From the NCBI RefSeq assembly GCF_000725545.1, contig NZ_JNZP01000036.1:1-64000 (forward strand): a DNA stretch of 64,000 nt, given 5' to 3'. The notes under the pieces are model-generated. The model worked only from the letters and a program-made list of their open reading frames with translations, ran no database searches and was not told where the DNA came from. The stretch comes from Streptomyces exfoliatus (GTDB lineage: Bacteria; Actinomycetota; Actinomycetes; Streptomycetales; Streptomycetaceae). Made by a program: the position numbers and the translations under genes. Of the stretch, positions 62,148-64,000 are shown piece after piece (positions within the stretch are counted from its first letter, which is position 1; each line of letters starts with the position of its first letter).

Positions 62148-63295
62148 CGGGAGCCTTCGTGGGCGAAGACCGCGGCCATCTTCTCGGCGGACTTGAGCCC
62201 CGCACCGGTGAGCACGACCACGGTCGTCTCGTCCGGAGCGATCTGCCCGGTCGCGATGAAGTGATCGAGGGCCGCCGCGGCGACGCCGCTGGTCGGCTCG
62301 ACGTACAGGCCCCGGGCGCTCAGCGCGCGGACCGCGGCGTGGATCCGCGCCTCGGAGACGGCGCAGGCGCCGCCGCCGGAGCGGCGGATGGCCTCCACGG
62401 CCTCGGGCAGCCGGACCGGATGGGCGATGGACGCGCCCTCGGCGATGGTCGGCACCCGCTCGCCGCGGCCGGCCGGGTCGATGCCGTTGAACGTGTCGGC
62501 GATGGTCGCCCAGTGCTCGGGCTGCCCGACGAACAGGCGCGGGCGCCGGTCGATCTGGCCGGCGGCGAGGAGCTCGCCGAAGGCGAGGTCGCACCCGATG
62601 ACGTTGCTGCCGGCCCCGGCCACGAGCACGACGTTGTCGGGCGCGGTGAAGCCGAGGGACTCCCACATCTCGTAGGCGACGGTCTTGGTGCCCTGGATGA
62701 ACATGGGGTGCCAGTTGTGGCTGGCGTAGGGGATTCGCTCCGACTGCCGGATCGCCTCGTCCGAGACCTCGTCGCGGGTGCCGCCCACGAGCTCGATCTC
62801 GGCTCCGTAGGCGCGGGCCTGGAGGATCTTGGCGGCCGAGGTGGCGGCGGGAACGATGATCTTGGCGCGGATACCGGCGGCGGCGTAGGCGGCCACCGCG
62901 GCACCGCCGTTGCCGGAACTGTCCTCCAGTACGCGGTCGACGCCGTGCGCCACGAGGTGGGACACCATCACCGACACGCCCCGGTCCTTGAAGCTGGAGG
63001 TCGGGTTGAACCACTCCAACTTGAAGTGAACGCGCCGCCCGCCCCACTCCAAGGGGACCATCGGCGTACACCCCTCGCCCAGGCTCACCCGCCGGGCGAA
63101 CGGGACGGGCAGGACGGCGTGGTAGCGCCACAGGGACCGCTCGGCTGTGTCGACCTGCCCGGGCCGCAGCCCCGGCAGCGCACTGACGGCAAGCGGACTG
63201 CCGTCCTCACCCCGCCAACGGGGATCGTCCAGGGAGTACCGCTGCCCGGACCGGTCGTACAGACCGACGGCGTCGAGGTGCTGTTCGGCTGTCAT
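62144..63295 (-). CDS. Threonine-synthase-like PLP enzyme, fold type II
   Basis: 383 residues. The PLP lysine is in NPTSSFKDRGVSVM; a substrate loop EDSSGNGGAAVAAYAA and the phosphate loop VAGAGSNVIG are present. These fit the threonine synthase/dehydratase group. The first 60 or so residues are Arg/Gly-rich with DDPRWRG, as in the threonine synthase-like family with a lead-in domain. Coupling to a DauR-type regulator suggests degradation of an amino acid (a lyase or dehydratase) rather than threonine synthesis; the substrate cannot be told. ATG 63295 is behind GGAAGCG. Confidence 0.88.
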   Translation of the reverse strand: MTAEQHLDAVGLYDRSGQRYSLDDPRWRGEDGSPLAVSALPGLRPGQVDTAERSLWRYHAVLPVPFARRVSLGEGCTPMVPLEWGGRRVHFKLEWFNPTSSFKDRGVSVMVSHLVAHGVDRVLEDSSGNGGAAVAAYAAAGIRAKIIVPAATSAAKILQARAYGAEIELVGGTRDEVSDEAIRQSERIPYASHNWHPMFIQGTKTVAYEMWESLGFTAPDNVVLVAGAGSNVIGCDLAFGELLAAGQIDRRPRLFVGQPEHWATIADTFNGIDPAGRGERVPTIAEGASIAHPVRLPEAVEAIRRSGGGACAVSEARIHAAVRALSARGLYVEPTSGVAAAALDHFIATGQIAPDETTVVVLTGAGLKSAEKMAAVFAHEGSR

Positions 63296-63391
63296 GGTCG
63301 CTTCCGGCTTCTACTCGCGAGGTGCTGTCGTCCCTCCCACCCTAGACGCCGCATCCAAATATAAACAGAAAGTCCAGAAGCTGACGGCGGG

Positions 63392-63961
63392 TCACTGTCC
63401 GTCGGTGATGTAGTAGTCGTTCTTCAGGTACTCCAGGGTGTAGCTGCCGAGGTCGCTCTCGGTGAAGGTGGCGGAGGACCTGACCGCTTCGAGCGGCATC
63501 TCGATCTTTTCGGGGGTGCGGACGACGACGCGCTGCGGATCGACCGTCGCGGTCTGCAGGGCCTTCTTCTGCTCGGGCGAGATCATCTGGAACACGATGA
63601 CGTACGTCGACGTGCACGGGCCGAATCCCTGATCCTGTGCCTTCTTCGCGCCCGGCCCGGCCACTTCGCAGACCGTGCCGATGTCCTCGTGCCCGAGGCC
63701 GTGGAGGTACTGCTCGTACCGCTGGATCGCGCGCTCCTTCGTCATGGGCGCGGGCTGCTTGCCGGTAGCGGAGACCGACGGCTTCCCGGTGCCGGCGGAC
63801 GGGGACGGCACGGCCGACGGCTCTTTCGCCGCCGCGGACGCGGACGGCTGCCGCGAAGGCTTCGTGGCCGCGTCCTCCTCCGACTTCTCCGGACCGCACG
63901 CGCCCGCCGCCAGCACGACGCAGGCCGATACCACCGCGCGCACCATCGCCTGCGTTCTCAT
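63392..63961 (-). CDS. Predicted lipoprotein of unknown function
   Basis: 189 residues from ATG 63961. The N-terminus is a short signal peptide ending in a lipobox-like AGAC with Cys22. A low-complexity Ser/Pro/Ala/Lys spacer (about 25-80) follows, then a folded part of about 105 residues with two Cys (TVCEV, FGPCTS) that could form a disulfide, and a C-terminal TLEYLKNDYYITDG. It resembles the many small exported Streptomyces proteins with an NTF2-like or DUF fold, but I do not recognise the family. The 96-bp gap to the PLP gene is AT-rich. Confidence 0.85.
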   Translation of the reverse strand: MRTQAMVRAVVSACVVLAAGACGPEKSEEDAATKPSRQPSASAAAKEPSAVPSPSAGTGKPSVSATGKQPAPMTKERAIQRYEQYLHGLGHEDIGTVCEVAGPGAKKAQDQGFGPCTSTYVIVFQMISPEQKKALQTATVDPQRVVVRTPEKIEMPLEAVRSSATFTESDLGSYTLEYLKNDYYITDGQ

Positions 63962-64000
63962 CAGATCCCCTCCACCAGCCGACTTCACCATCAAGGCTTC

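Noticed and set aside
61512..63131. A 539-codon frame ending in the YheO-type regulator
   Set aside because: Everything before ATG 62147 is antisense-frame Arg-rich shadow of the PLP gene; the regulator domain begins at MTGRPDD.

Overview
The window is high-GC actinobacterial DNA, almost certainly Streptomyces: codon third positions are nearly all G/C, TTA codons are very rare, and GTG/TTG starts, SARP regulators and a gamma-butyrolactone (GBL) signalling set are present. It holds the 3' part of a modular type I polyketide synthase (PKS) cluster, its tailoring and regulatory genes, a complete deoxy-aminosugar cassette, and a right-hand flank of ordinary or decayed genes.

Layout. 1-22.9 kb: three PKS genes on the + strand. 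The first is cut by the window edge and has [AT]-ACP, then KS-AT-DH-KR-ACP twice. The second has one KS-AT-DH*-KR-ACP module and is broken in frame four times. The third has KS-AT-DH-KR-ACP plus a terminal thioester reductase (TR). Every AT that can be read has the HAFH/GHSIGE type of malonyl-CoA enzymes, and TR should release an aldehyde. 23-27.8 kb: SDR, AfsA/ScbA-type GBL synthase, ScbR-type receptor, SARP and a degenerate IS701-like transposase protein, with three ARE-like operators. 28-34 kb: group D flavin monooxygenase, Tat-exported flavin amine oxidase, imine-reductase-like enzyme, ferredoxin and P450. 33.8-43 kb: second SARP, NADP-type glutamate dehydrogenase, two DHA2 exporters, large AfsR-type regulator. 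43-54 kb: second Tat amine oxidase, then a tight operon of glycosyltransferase and seven NDP-sugar genes predicting a 4-amino-2,3,4,6-tetradeoxyhexose. 54-60 kb: SDR lacking its catalytic Tyr, second AfsR-type regulator, second imine-reductase-like gene divergent from a TetR gene. 60-64 kb: an MMPL/LuxR gene remnant, an EEP phosphatase, a YheO-type regulator with a threonine-synthase-like PLP enzyme, and a lipoprotein; these look like flanking genes.

How the genes may work together (inference): a short unbranched chain leaves the PKS as an aldehyde, is aminated (glutamate dehydrogenase may supply nitrogen), cyclises to an imine, is adjusted by imine reductases, flavin enzymes and P450, and is glycosylated with the aminosugar. 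Exported amine oxidases may do a last step outside the membrane, as secreted flavoenzymes do in coelimycin-type pathways. I cannot name the product. No chain-type omega-transaminase is visible here.

Important caution: the frame breaks and missing catalytic segments in the PKS genes look like assembly collapse. Three pairs of exact 99-nt repeats (1-99/13599-13697, 6383-6481/11867-11965, 6792-6890/12254-12352) end exactly at five of the seven discontinuities. The PKS domain calls should not be read as inactivation until the locus is re-sequenced with long reads.
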